Positions 7,260 through 14,964 of a stretch of 15,129 nucleotides of DNA are shown here, piece by piece. Both the position numbers and the translations under genes were made by a program. This DNA comes from DATKMP01 sp035541775 (lineage in GTDB: Bacteria > Bacteroidota > Ignavibacteria > UBA10030), in NCBI GenBank assembly GCA_035541775.1, contig DATKMP010000027.1:1-15129 (forward strand), in the 5' to 3' direction. The notes beneath the pieces are model-generated. The model was not told the DNA's origin. It worked only from the letters and a program-made list of their open reading frames with translations, and searched no databases. How positions within the stretch are numbered: the stretch's first letter is position 1; every line of letters begins with the position of its first letter.

Positions 7260-8888
7260 ATGAATAAGCATGAACTACAACGGCGACGGACATTCGGTAT
7301 CATCAGCCATCCGGATGCCGGTAAAACAACACTGACGGAAAAATTATTACTCTTCGGCGGAGCGATTCACACTGCCGGCGCAGTGAAAAGTAATAAAATT
7401 ACAAAAACCGCAACATCGGATTTTATGGAGATTGAAAAACAGCGCGGTATTTCTGTTGCGACATCGGTGATGGGATTTGAATACGACGGCTACAAAATTA
7501 ATATTCTCGATACACCGGGCCATAAAGATTTTGCGGAAGATACTTACCGGACATTAACGGCCGTGGACAGTGTCATTCTCGTCATCGATAGCGCGAAAGG
7601 CGTGGAAGAACAAACGCGGAAGCTGATGGAAGTCTGCCGCATGCGCAGTACACCGGTGATTGTGTTCATTAATAAAATGGACCGCGAAGGGCAGGACCCG
7701 TTTGTGCTGCTGGATGAATTGGAAAAGGAACTCGGCATTCATACGCGCCCGCTCACGTGGCCGATTGGCGGCGGTGTTACGTTTCAGGGTGTTTACAATT
7801 TATATGCGAAACAACTGCTGTTGTTTTCGCCGAATAAAACCCGTATCTCGGACGACATTATCGAGATAGATGATATTAATAGTCCGGCATTGGAACAGCA
7901 TATCGATACGAATGCTGCCGTTAAACTGCGTGAAGATGTTGCGATGGTGGAAGGCGTGTACGAGCCGTTCGATGAAGAACATTACCGCGATGCGTATTTA
8001 GCACCGGTGTTTTTCGGAAGTGCGCTGAATAATTTTGGTGTGAAAGAATTATTAGATACGTTTGTGCGGATTGCTCCGTCGCCGCAGCCGCGTCCGACGA
8101 CGGCAAGAACGGTCGAACCGGATGAAGATGCATTCAGCGGATTTGTTTTTAAAATTCATGCCAACCTCGATCCGCGCCATCGAGATCGAATAGCGTTTTG
8201 CCGCGTGTGTTCCGGAAAATTCGAACGCAACAAATATTACCGGCACACACGATTGGAAAAAGAAGTACGTTTTTCCACGCCGACCAGTTTTATGGCGAAT
8301 GAAAAAAGCATTATCGATGAAGCGTGGCCGGGCGATGTGGTGGGATTATTCGACAACGGCATTTTTAAAATCGGCGATACGCTGACGGAAGGCGAACAAT
8401 TTTTGTTCAAAGGCATTCCAAGGTTTTCGCCGGAAATATTTAAGCGGCTTGTGAATAAAAATCCGTTTAAAGCCAAACAGCTTGATAAAGGCATTCACGA
8501 ACTTTCGGACGAAGGCGTAGCACAATTATTTTTGCAGCAGCAGGGCAATGTAAAAATTGTTGGAACGGTCGGCGAGATGCAGTTTGAGGTAATTAAATTC
8601 CGGCTACTGCACGAATACAACGCGGAGTGCGAACTTCAGCCGATGAATATTTACAAAGCATTCTGGTTCACATCAACGAATCAAGAGCAGTTAGAAAAAT
8701 TTCAGTCACTGCAAAGTTATCACATTGCATATGATAAGGAAGAGTTTCCGGTATTTCTCGCCGAAGGCACATGGTCATTCAATGCGGCGCGTGAAATGTT
8801 TCCCGATATTCAATTCCATCTCACGTCGGAATTCAAGAACGACGAAGATATAATTATGAGCATTCAGCAGTGGGGAAAGAGATCGTAA
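7260..8888 (+). CDS. prfC: Peptide chain release factor 3 (RF3), GTPase
   Basis: 542 residues from the ATG at 7260. The reading frame stays open upstream to about 7125, but the family normally begins about ten residues before the RRTFxIISH motif, as here (MNKHELQRRRTFGIISH). RF3 is a ribosome-bound translational GTPase that helps RF1 or RF2 leave after peptide release. G1 is SHPDAGKTT (16-24), G2 lies in KQRGISVATSVM (60-71), G3 is DTPGH (84-88), G4 is NKMD (138-141) and G5 is GSAL (253-256). Domain II follows (GFVFKIHANLDPRHRDRIAF, 294-313), then the RF3-specific C-terminal domain from about 385. No Shine-Dalgarno is evident. It is divergent from the lyase gene and converges on a small gene 4 nt away. 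Length and motifs match E. coli RF3 (529 residues), not EF-G or TetM. Confidence 0.97.
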   Translation: MNKHELQRRRTFGIISHPDAGKTTLTEKLLLFGGAIHTAGAVKSNKITKTATSDFMEIEKQRGISVATSVMGFEYDGYKINILDTPGHKDFAEDTYRTLTAVDSVILVIDSAKGVEEQTRKLMEVCRMRSTPVIVFINKMDREGQDPFVLLDELEKELGIHTRPLTWPIGGGVTFQGVYNLYAKQLLLFSPNKTRISDDIIEIDDINSPALEQHIDTNAAVKLREDVAMVEGVYEPFDEEHYRDAYLAPVFFGSALNNFGVKELLDTFVRIAPSPQPRPTTARTVEPDEDAFSGFVFKIHANLDPRHRDRIAFCRVCSGKFERNKYYRHTRLEKEVRFSTPTSFMANEKSIIDEAWPGDVVGLFDNGIFKIGDTLTEGEQFLFKGIPRFSPEIFKRLVNKNPFKAKQLDKGIHELSDEGVAQLFLQQQGNVKIVGTVGEMQFEVIKFRLLHEYNAECELQPMNIYKAFWFTSTNQEQLEKFQSLQSYHIAYDKEEFPVFLAEGTWSFNAAREMFPDIQFHLTSEFKNDEDIIMSIQQWGKRS

Positions 8889-8892
8889 AAAA

Positions 8893-9093
8893 TTATTTTG
8901 TTTCGTCGGTTCTTTTTGATCTATTTTTAAAATATCCTATCCAAGCCATCGCAAAGAAAATAACTCCCGCCGCAATTTGAAAATAAAATTTTGTGCCAAA
9001 GGCATCATCAGATTTTAAAATTGCCTTAAATGAAATTAAATAACACAATGATCCGATGATGAGACAAACTAAACTCCACGTTCTTGCATTCAT
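8893..9093 (-). CDS. Small two-helix membrane protein of unknown function
   Basis: The ATG at 9093 follows AAGGAGA with a spacing of about 7 nt, one of the best ribosome-binding sites in the window. This start is preferred over one ten codons upstream (9123), which would run through the remnant's stop region. The 66-residue product has two hydrophobic segments, about 8-22 (LVCLIIGSLCYLISF) and 36-55 (FYFQIAAGVIFFAMAWIGYF), and a basic tail (KNRSKRTDETK) that should face the cytoplasm. I do not recognise a family. The stop lies 4 nt from the prfC stop on the other strand, so the two transcripts must overlap at their 3' ends. Confidence 0.7.
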   Translation of the reverse strand: MNARTWSLVCLIIGSLCYLISFKAILKSDDAFGTKFYFQIAAGVIFFAMAWIGYFKNRSKRTDETK

Positions 9094-9113
9094 AACTTTC
9101 TCCTTTTTATAGT

Positions 9114-9155
9114 CTATTCGCATCTCACAACAATTTCCATCGAAGCTGACCGACG
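9114..9155 (-). pseudogene. 3'-end remnant of a paralog of the adjacent PKD-repeat protein
   Basis: On the minus strand these bases read RRSASMEIVVRCE followed by TAG. The 947-residue protein ending at 9198 finishes RSASMEIVVNCE followed by TGA. Twelve aligned codons differ by one residue, and most DNA differences are synonymous (GTT/GTC, GCT/GCA, CGG/CGA). That pattern points to two once-functional coding copies, not a fresh duplication. An in-frame TAA at 9156-9158 closes the frame upstream, so only the last 13 codons survive. Probably a second gene copy was deleted down to its end, perhaps by recombination between the copies. The match is directly visible; the history is inferred. Confidence 0.65.
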
Positions 9156-9159
9156 TTAT

Positions 9160-9191
9160 ATGTGACCGTCACTTTCAAGTGACGGTCACAT
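9160..9191. repeat. Nested perfect palindrome (15-2-15)
   Basis: ATGTGACCGTCACTT (9160-9174) and its exact reverse complement (9177-9191) are separated by TC. Each arm also holds an 11-base inverted repeat: GTGAC-C-GTCAC at 9162-9172 and GTGAC-G-GTCAC at 9179-9189, 17 bp from centre to centre. As RNA it would form a strong hairpin 6 nt after the PKD gene stop, but no U-tract follows on the minus strand. It could be a transcript-end stabiliser, a paired protein-binding site or a recombination hotspot. Confidence 0.75.
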
Positions 9192-9197
9192 GATTGT

Positions 9198-12041
9198 TCA
9201 CTCGCAGTTCACGACAATTTCCATCGATGCTGATCGTGCGCCGAGCATATCCTGATCGATTGCCTGCACGGTAAAAATATTTTTTCCCGCTTTCAGCGGC
9301 ACTTCAACAACTTTTCCGGAACCGATCAGCGTGCTGCCGGAACGCCATTCAAATTTTACTTTGCGTGTATCAGGGCGATTGACATTTGGTGCAGTAAGCA
9401 CCGTTGTCGGATTTGCCGGATGCCATGGAATTTTTTGCGGTTCAACTTTCGAAACAAATTCCAACGGCTGCCACGCTTGAATCGCAAATCGTTCTTGTGT
9501 GAGAACATCCGTATGCGGCGCCCAGCCGAGTGTAATAAATTGCTGTCCCGCCGTATCGATGCGAATCGATGATAAAATTTTTCCGTTCATCACAAATCCG
9601 ATATGCGAAACATTCGTGATGGACGAAATGGAAATCTCCGAACCGATCAGCCAATCTTTCGGCACTTCGAGCGACTGCAGATTCGGTTTGGGAACGACAT
9701 ACAATGTTTGCCGGAGCGAATCGATGGAGTTGTGCAATCCGCGGCGATCGTCGGCAATAAGTGTGATGCTGTGATTGCCCGCAGTGAACGAAACGGATTT
9801 TCCATCGGAGCGCGTGCCGTCAACATTCCATAAAAAATTTAACGTGTCGACGTCTTGATCGATCAATTTTCCTGGAACAAGAGAAATTGTTTCGCCTTCG
9901 AACACAGAAGCGGGAAGCGTGAACACCGGCGATGGTTTTGAATTGATGCGCACGCTTGTTGTTTTGGAAACTGATCGTGACGATGTGCCGGAATTATCCG
10001 TGATGCGTAATGCAATAGCATGCTTGCCGGAAACATTTGTCGGCAATGAAACGACAGCGGCTTTTCCGATAATCTTATCGTCGAACTTCCATTCGTACTC
10101 GATGATCGATCCATCGCGATCGTACGATTGCGATGCATTCAAAACGAGTGTGTCGCCGAGCGCAATGTTTGCAGGGACATTCCAGACGATCACCGGCGGC
10201 GCATTGATGTGAAGCGTGCGCGTGAATGTTTGCACAGAATTTTCAACGCCTTCACCGTCATCGACAATGAGCGAAACCTGATAATCTCCCGGCGTATCGA
10301 ACGAAAGCGACGCTTCTTCGCTTTTTAATTCGTTGCCGTCGCTGATCTTCCAATGATAGGATAAATTTTTATTTTCAGATTGTTTGATAGGTGCAAGAAG
10401 AATTTCTTCGCCGACTGCGGCGCGTTCCGGCAGCTTGAACATCGAAACCGGATCAGCATTGACTTGATACGTTACCGTTGTCGAGTACGTTGCGTTTTCT
10501 GTTCCGCTTTGATCATCGACAAGCAACGTCATCTGATAATTTCCGGCTTGTTCATGTTTCACGGTCACAGATCGGCCGTGAACATCGCCGAAAATTCCCG
10601 CACCAGTCCACGTAAATTTTAAATCATCGCCGTCACTATCGAATTCATTCTTCACTAAAAATTTTACCTGCGTGCTGCGTGCGATGATACGCGGCGCGCT
10701 GATTTCTGCATACGGCTGTGCATTGATGTGAATGATTTTTGTTGTGCTAGATGTCGATGAAGCAGCATTGGAAGTTCCGTTATCAACGACGAGACGAATT
10801 TCATAATTGCCCGGAAGCGAATTGGAAAATCGAATTGTCGGCTGAGCGCCGCGGAATTCATTGTTCACAAACCATTGATAATGCAACAGATGTTTTTCCG
10901 GATCGCTGGAATTGCGCGCAGAAAGATTGAGCGCTGTTCCGGGAGCGATGTTGTCTTCCGCACCGCTGATGACGGCAACCGGAGGAGCAGCGATGTGCAC
11001 TTTGCATTCGCCGGAAAAATATTGTGGAAAATAAATGCCGTGTGCCGGAACCAGTACTTTAATATTGTAATTGCCGGGTTTCGCGAATTGCATTGGCGCT
11101 GAATTTCCGGTGACGATCGTCTTTCCGAAAATCCAAATCGGAGAGGCATCAGGTAATTCTTTTTTTGTTGCGTCGGCAAGCGAAAGTATCACAGAGTTTG
11201 CACCGCTGCCGGATTGTGCAACGGTGTTCATCGTTGTCGCGCGCTGCTTTTCAATGATAATCGGATTTAATTCCCACACAACGGAAGAATCATTTTTATT
11301 CTCGATGACAAACGTGTTGAGCCGGTTGGAAACTCCGCTGATGATTAATCCGCATTCGTTGTTGATGCCGGCGATGTAGGAATTCAAAAATTCACTCGAT
11401 GTTGTGAGAGAAGAAGACAGTCCGAATGAATTGCGCAACCTTGCATGCAACGCTGTTTTGCCGGAAAGAGAAAATGCGAGCGATTTTTTTTGCGAAGTAC
11501 GAAGACGAACCTGCACTTCTGCGCTTTCATTTAATCCTGTCAATGCAATAGTGAGATGAGAGGAAGTGATGTGCCATAATTTTCCGAGCAGGGAAGAATC
11601 GCTGCTGTTCATAATGTCGAACTTAAATGCGTTGATGTCATTCCCATCGGAAGTGCTGACACGAACGATCCAGCCCTTTGGTGCAGAAGATGGATTGAGT
11701 ATTGCAAACGGAAACCATCGATGTTGAAATTTTTGTTCGCTGCCAGCGGTCAATGTTTGCAACTGCTGCATAGTGGTTGCAGAAAATAATTGAAAAGTGG
11801 TTTTCGTATCACCGTCTGCAATCACATCTGCTTTGCTGCCGAGCCCAGCATCATAAATAACGAACGATGCCGGCTGAGCGCCGGAATCGGCCGTGACACG
11901 ATATTCATATCGATGGAACGTATCGCCGGAGTTTGAAGCTGGGACACTTTTTCCGGCAACGAACATGAAAATATTTTGTGAATAAGTGATTGAAGCAAGT
12001 GAGAGAAATGCAATCAACAGAAAAAAAAGAAAACGGTTCAC
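9198..12041 (-). CDS. Secreted surface protein with tandem PKD/Ig-like domains
   Basis: 947 residues from a GTG start, needed to include the signal peptide (MNRFLFFLLIAFLSLASITY, then SQ); AGGTG lies 4 nt upstream. Residues 22-350 form a beta-rich N-terminal region I cannot assign (FHRYEYRVTADSG, AILNPSSAPKGWIVRV). Five PKD-type repeats follow at about 352-440, 442-528, 530-613, 614-700 and 702-784. Each ends with a strand like LLVDDQSGTENATY or LIVDDGEGVENSV, and a short linker (INAQP, VNADP, INAPP, INSKP). After a linking region, 876-947 is another Ig-like module ending FTVQAIDQD...EIVVNCE. PKD arrays act in adhesion, or as spacers in exported enzymes; no catalytic domain is seen. No Por-secretion C-terminal domain, LPXTG or transmembrane anchor is present, so the export route beyond Sec is unclear. 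A remnant of a related gene lies just downstream. Confidence 0.9.
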   Translation of the reverse strand: MNRFLFFLLIAFLSLASITYSQNIFMFVAGKSVPASNSGDTFHRYEYRVTADSGAQPASFVIYDAGLGSKADVIADGDTKTTFQLFSATTMQQLQTLTAGSEQKFQHRWFPFAILNPSSAPKGWIVRVSTSDGNDINAFKFDIMNSSDSSLLGKLWHITSSHLTIALTGLNESAEVQVRLRTSQKKSLAFSLSGKTALHARLRNSFGLSSSLTTSSEFLNSYIAGINNECGLIISGVSNRLNTFVIENKNDSSVVWELNPIIIEKQRATTMNTVAQSGSGANSVILSLADATKKELPDASPIWIFGKTIVTGNSAPMQFAKPGNYNIKVLVPAHGIYFPQYFSGECKVHIAAPPVAVISGAEDNIAPGTALNLSARNSSDPEKHLLHYQWFVNNEFRGAQPTIRFSNSLPGNYEIRLVVDNGTSNAASSTSSTTKIIHINAQPYAEISAPRIIARSTQVKFLVKNEFDSDGDDLKFTWTGAGIFGDVHGRSVTVKHEQAGNYQMTLLVDDQSGTENATYSTTVTYQVNADPVSMFKLPERAAVGEEILLAPIKQSENKNLSYHWKISDGNELKSEEASLSFDTPGDYQVSLIVDDGEGVENSVQTFTRTLHINAPPVIVWNVPANIALGDTLVLNASQSYDRDGSIIEYEWKFDDKIIGKAAVVSLPTNVSGKHAIALRITDNSGTSSRSVSKTTSVRINSKPSPVFTLPASVFEGETISLVPGKLIDQDVDTLNFLWNVDGTRSDGKSVSFTAGNHSITLIADDRRGLHNSIDSLRQTLYVVPKPNLQSLEVPKDWLIGSEISISSITNVSHIGFVMNGKILSSIRIDTAGQQFITLGWAPHTDVLTQERFAIQAWQPLEFVSKVEPQKIPWHPANPTTVLTAPNVNRPDTRKVKFEWRSGSTLIGSGKVVEVPLKAGKNIFTVQAIDQDMLGARSASMEIVVNCE

Positions 12042-12088
12042 AACGCACCTATTTTATTTTGTGTTGGTAAGAATGAATATGGCACCAG

Positions 12089-12116
12089 GCTCATTCCCCA
12101 TTACCTGAGAATGAGC
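12089..12116 (-). terminator. Hairpin between phosphorylase and PKD protein genes
   Basis: GCTCATTC (12089-12096) and GAATGAGC (12109-12116) form a perfect 8-bp stem over a 12-nt loop in the 131-nt gap. On the minus strand no T-run follows (CTGGTGCCATATTC), so it is not a standard intrinsic terminator. It may mark the end of the phosphorylase message or the leader of the PKD gene. No clear promoter for the PKD gene was found in this gap. Confidence 0.35.
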
Positions 12117-12172
12117 ATGAAATAATGTTACCATGGGCAGCGGTTTTGAAGTTCAAAATAACGCGGGCAACC

Positions 12173-14734
12173 TTACGCCCACAAAATCAATCCTTCGCGG
12201 AATGCATTATCCATATCAGGATGGCTCGGCATCACGCGAATGGTGTGTCCCATCCGTCCGCTGGTTTCTAATTTAATCGTGCCGCGGAATTCAAACGCCG
12301 TGTCTTTCTTCTTGCCGGTGTGCTCCATTGCTGCGGTATGTGGAACAGCGATTTCACCGCTGGCATTCAACGGCCCATAATACACATCGACCTGAACATC
12401 ATTCGGCCGTAATTCTTCAAGAGAAAGCCATGCACTCACCGCACATTCGTCGCCGACTTTAAATTCATCTTTGTGGTCGAATTTAATATCGAACACTTTG
12501 GTTTTATTCCAGTGTGTACGTAACTGTTGTTTCCATGCGGCGAGCTGCTTTGCTCGTGTTAAATTATCCGCAAACAAAGAAGTGTATTGCTCTAATGCGG
12601 GCACGTACATTTCGTCGGTGTACTGCCGCACCATGCGATTGGTGTTATACTCCGGCCCGATGGCATGCATTGCCGTTTTCATTTTGGCAATCCACGGGCG
12701 CGGCAAATCGTCTGCTGTACGATTGTAAAATAACGGTACGATTTCTTTTTCCAGCAAATCGAACAAGGCATTGGATTCGACTTCATTTTGATATTCGACG
12801 TCTTTATATTCTTCACCTTTGCCGATGGCCCAGCCGGTATTTGCATTGCATGCTTCTGCCCACCAGCCGTCCAACACGCTGACGTTCAATGCGCCATTGA
12901 GCGTTGCTTTCATGCCGCTGGTGCCGCTGGCTTCCATCGGACGGAGCGGTGTGTTGAGCCAGATATCGACACCCTGCACAAGATACCGCGCAACGACTAA
13001 ATCGTAATCTTCCAAAAAAACCATGCGACGCCGCGCTTCAGGACGCCGAGCAAAGTGAATAATCTCGCGAATCAATTCCTTGCCTGGATTATCATGAGGA
13101 TGCGCCTTGCCGGCAAAAATAAATTGTATAGGGTGTTCTTTGTTCGTCATCAATTTGATGAGTCGGTCGGGATTGCGCAGCAGTAATGTTGAGCGTTTGT
13201 AGGTCGCAAAGCGGCGGGAGAAACCGATGGTCAATACATCCGGATTGAGAATTTCATCTGCCTGGGCGATTTCGGATTCCGTTTCGCCGCGCGTTTCAAA
13301 TTGTGCACGGAGCCGTTTGCGTGCAAAAGCAACAAGCCGTTCGCGCCGGCGTTCATGTGTGCGCCACAATTCTTCGTCAGGGACATGGTGCACGCGGCTC
13401 CAGATGCCATACTGTTCCGGATCTTCGCGCCAGCCCGGTCCCAGATATCGATCGAATAATCCACACATATCGGGACTGATCCACGATGGTGCGTGTACGC
13501 CGTTGGTGATCGAAGCAATCGGAACATCCTGCAGCGGCAATCCACGCCAAACATTTTGCCACATCTTGCGGGAAACTTCTCCATGCAATTTGCTGACGCC
13601 ATTACTCCGTTCCGACATCTTTAAAGCGAGGATGGTCATGCAAAAACTTTCGCCATCGTTATCGGGATTTTCTCTGCCGAGCCCGAAAAATGTTTTTGGT
13701 GTAAGTCCGAGTTCGCGATAATACTGTCCGAAGTACCGTTCCATCAAATTGGGATCGAAGTAATCGTTGCCGGCAGGGACAGGAGTATGGGTGGTGAACA
13801 CGGTGCTTGCCATCGTTGCTTCGCGTGCTTCGGGGAAATTCACTTTATACTCGAGCATCAAATCGCGGCAGCGCTCCAAGGTTAAAAATGCCGAATGCCC
13901 TTCGTTGATGTGACACACGGCGGGTTGCAAGCCGACAGCATTCAAGGCACGATAGCCGCCGATGCCGAGCAAAATTTCCTGCTTGATGCGCATTTCGGTA
14001 TCGCCGCCGTACAATTGATCGGTAATATCTTGATCTTCATGATTGTTTTGCGCAATATTGGTATCGAGCAAGAAGAGAGAAATGCGTCCCACTTGCACAC
14101 GCCAGATTTGTGCAAACACTTTTCGCCCGGGCAAATCGACAAAAATAGTAATCGGTTTGCCGGCGGAATCTTTTTCTAATTGCAACGGCAGTGCATAAAA
14201 GTCATTGTCGGGATAGCGCTCTTGTTGCCAGCCGTCGGCATTCAAGTACTGACGAAAATATCCTTGCTGGTACAATAAACCGGCGCCAACGAGTGGAAGC
14301 CCGAGGTCGCTTGCGGCTTTCAAATGGTCGCCGGAAAGGACGCCCAGTCCGCCGGAATAATTTTGAAGACATTCCGTCAATCCAAATTCTGCGGAGAAGT
14401 ATGCAAAGCATGATTTTGTTGCCTTGGGATACGTTTTGTAAAACCACGATGCGCTTTTATCCTGATAAGCTTCAAAGCGATCGACGGCTCGTTCTAATTG
14501 TGCAAGGAACGCATCATCTTTTGCTAATTCATCTAACTTTTCTTGTTTAATTTTCCCCAGCATTTGTACAGGATTATGCTGGGTTTGCTCCCAGGCATCA
14601 AAATCCAATCGCATAAACAGATTCATCAATTCAAAATCCCAAACCCACAAAAGATTATTCGCGATGGTTTGAAGCGCTTGAAGTTTTTTAGGAATCGAAG
14701 GTGTTACCGTATAAGAAAGAATCGGTTTTGTCAC
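12173..14734 (-). CDS. glgP: Alpha-glucan (glycogen/maltodextrin) phosphorylase with DUF3417 domain
   Basis: 853 residues from the GTG at 14734. That start has GGAG 8 nt upstream and begins VTKPILSYTVTPSIPKKLQ, as related enzymes do. A GTG at 14782 would add 16 residues (MPKRQSKIKN...) but has no ribosome-binding site. The enzyme removes glucose-1-phosphate from alpha-1,4-glucans using phosphate and PLP. NLLWVWD (27-33) marks the DUF3417 N-terminal domain. The glycosyltransferase fold shows SGGLGVLSGDHLKAASDLG (127-145), HINEGHSAF (275-283), TTHTPVPAGNDYF (314-326), GFSRRFATYKR (504-514), and SGTSGMKATLNGALNVSVLD (603-622) with the PLP lysine at 609. This places it in the shorter-motif phosphorylase subfamily, unlike E. 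coli GlgP/MalP. The C-terminal part after about 740 is beta-rich. Its role is storage-glucan breakdown in the cytoplasm. No other glycogen gene is in the window. Confidence 0.95.
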   Translation of the reverse strand: MTKPILSYTVTPSIPKKLQALQTIANNLLWVWDFELMNLFMRLDFDAWEQTQHNPVQMLGKIKQEKLDELAKDDAFLAQLERAVDRFEAYQDKSASWFYKTYPKATKSCFAYFSAEFGLTECLQNYSGGLGVLSGDHLKAASDLGLPLVGAGLLYQQGYFRQYLNADGWQQERYPDNDFYALPLQLEKDSAGKPITIFVDLPGRKVFAQIWRVQVGRISLFLLDTNIAQNNHEDQDITDQLYGGDTEMRIKQEILLGIGGYRALNAVGLQPAVCHINEGHSAFLTLERCRDLMLEYKVNFPEAREATMASTVFTTHTPVPAGNDYFDPNLMERYFGQYYRELGLTPKTFFGLGRENPDNDGESFCMTILALKMSERSNGVSKLHGEVSRKMWQNVWRGLPLQDVPIASITNGVHAPSWISPDMCGLFDRYLGPGWREDPEQYGIWSRVHHVPDEELWRTHERRRERLVAFARKRLRAQFETRGETESEIAQADEILNPDVLTIGFSRRFATYKRSTLLLRNPDRLIKLMTNKEHPIQFIFAGKAHPHDNPGKELIREIIHFARRPEARRRMVFLEDYDLVVARYLVQGVDIWLNTPLRPMEASGTSGMKATLNGALNVSVLDGWWAEACNANTGWAIGKGEEYKDVEYQNEVESNALFDLLEKEIVPLFYNRTADDLPRPWIAKMKTAMHAIGPEYNTNRMVRQYTDEMYVPALEQYTSLFADNLTRAKQLAAWKQQLRTHWNKTKVFDIKFDHKDEFKVGDECAVSAWLSLEELRPNDVQVDVYYGPLNASGEIAVPHTAAMEHTGKKKDTAFEFRGTIKLETSGRMGHTIRVMPSHPDMDNAFREGLILWA

Positions 14735-14826
14735 AGCATAGTCTCCGCAGTCATTTTTTATTTTTGATTGCCGTTTCGGCACTCAATAAGCCATTCTATT
14801 AGCAAATTGTAACGAAGTTTCCTATG

Positions 14827-14852
14827 AAAAACCACTGGCTGGCCGGTTTTTT
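14827..14852. terminator. Bidirectional hairpin with T-runs between glgP and the right-edge gene
   Basis: AAAAACC (14827-14833) pairs with GGTTTTT (14845-14851), and an inner GG/CC pair closes a CTGG loop, leaving ACT as a bulge. Both strands have T5-T6 after the stem, so it could end transcription from either side. No plus-strand gene precedes it, so it may stop readthrough coming leftward from outside the window, or be incidental. An ATG at 14824 opens a frame across it, but that reading is rejected. Confidence 0.35.
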
Positions 14853-14865
14853 GTGGAATTGGTCA

Positions 14866-14896
14866 TTGCTTTCGCTGCATTTTTGTGGTATATTTG
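14866..14896 (+). promoter_or_regulatory. Bacteroidota-type promoter for the right-edge gene
   Basis: TTG (14866-14868), 20 nt and TATATTTG (14889-14896) fit the -33/-7 pattern TTG-N19-21-TAnnTTTG known from Bacteroidota. Transcription would start near 14903, leaving about 60 nt before the proposed TTG start codon. This is the best single pointer to the FCB affiliation of the DNA. Confidence 0.5.
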
Positions 14897-14910
14897 CAAC
14901 GACATTGGAT

Positions 14911-14944
14911 AGTGCCGTCGGATACAATACGGCACTTTTTGTTT
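14911..14944 (+). terminator. Strong terminator-like hairpin in the leader of the right-edge gene
   Basis: AGTGCCGT (14911-14918) and ACGGCACT (14929-14936) form a perfect 8-bp stem with a 10-nt loop, followed by TTTTGTTT. It begins about 8 nt after the predicted transcription start and ends about 20 nt before the proposed start codon. It would either attenuate this gene or end a transcript of about 40 nt. On the minus strand no U-tract follows, so it is oriented rightward. Confidence 0.55.
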
Positions 14945-14964
14945 ATCATATCGAATATATTGAA

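Noticed and set aside
9160..9191. Intrinsic terminator reading of the nested palindrome
   Set aside because: No U-tract follows on the minus strand (ATAACGTCGG), so I list it as a repeat of unknown role.
9198..12041. Por/type IX secretion substrate
   Set aside because: The C-terminus ends in an Ig-like module (EIVVNCE) without the usual sorting-domain motifs.
13227..13721. A 164-codon plus-strand ORF opposite glgP
   Set aside because: It lies antisense within a highly conserved enzyme gene, is rich in Arg and Ser as shadow frames are, and has no recognisable domain.
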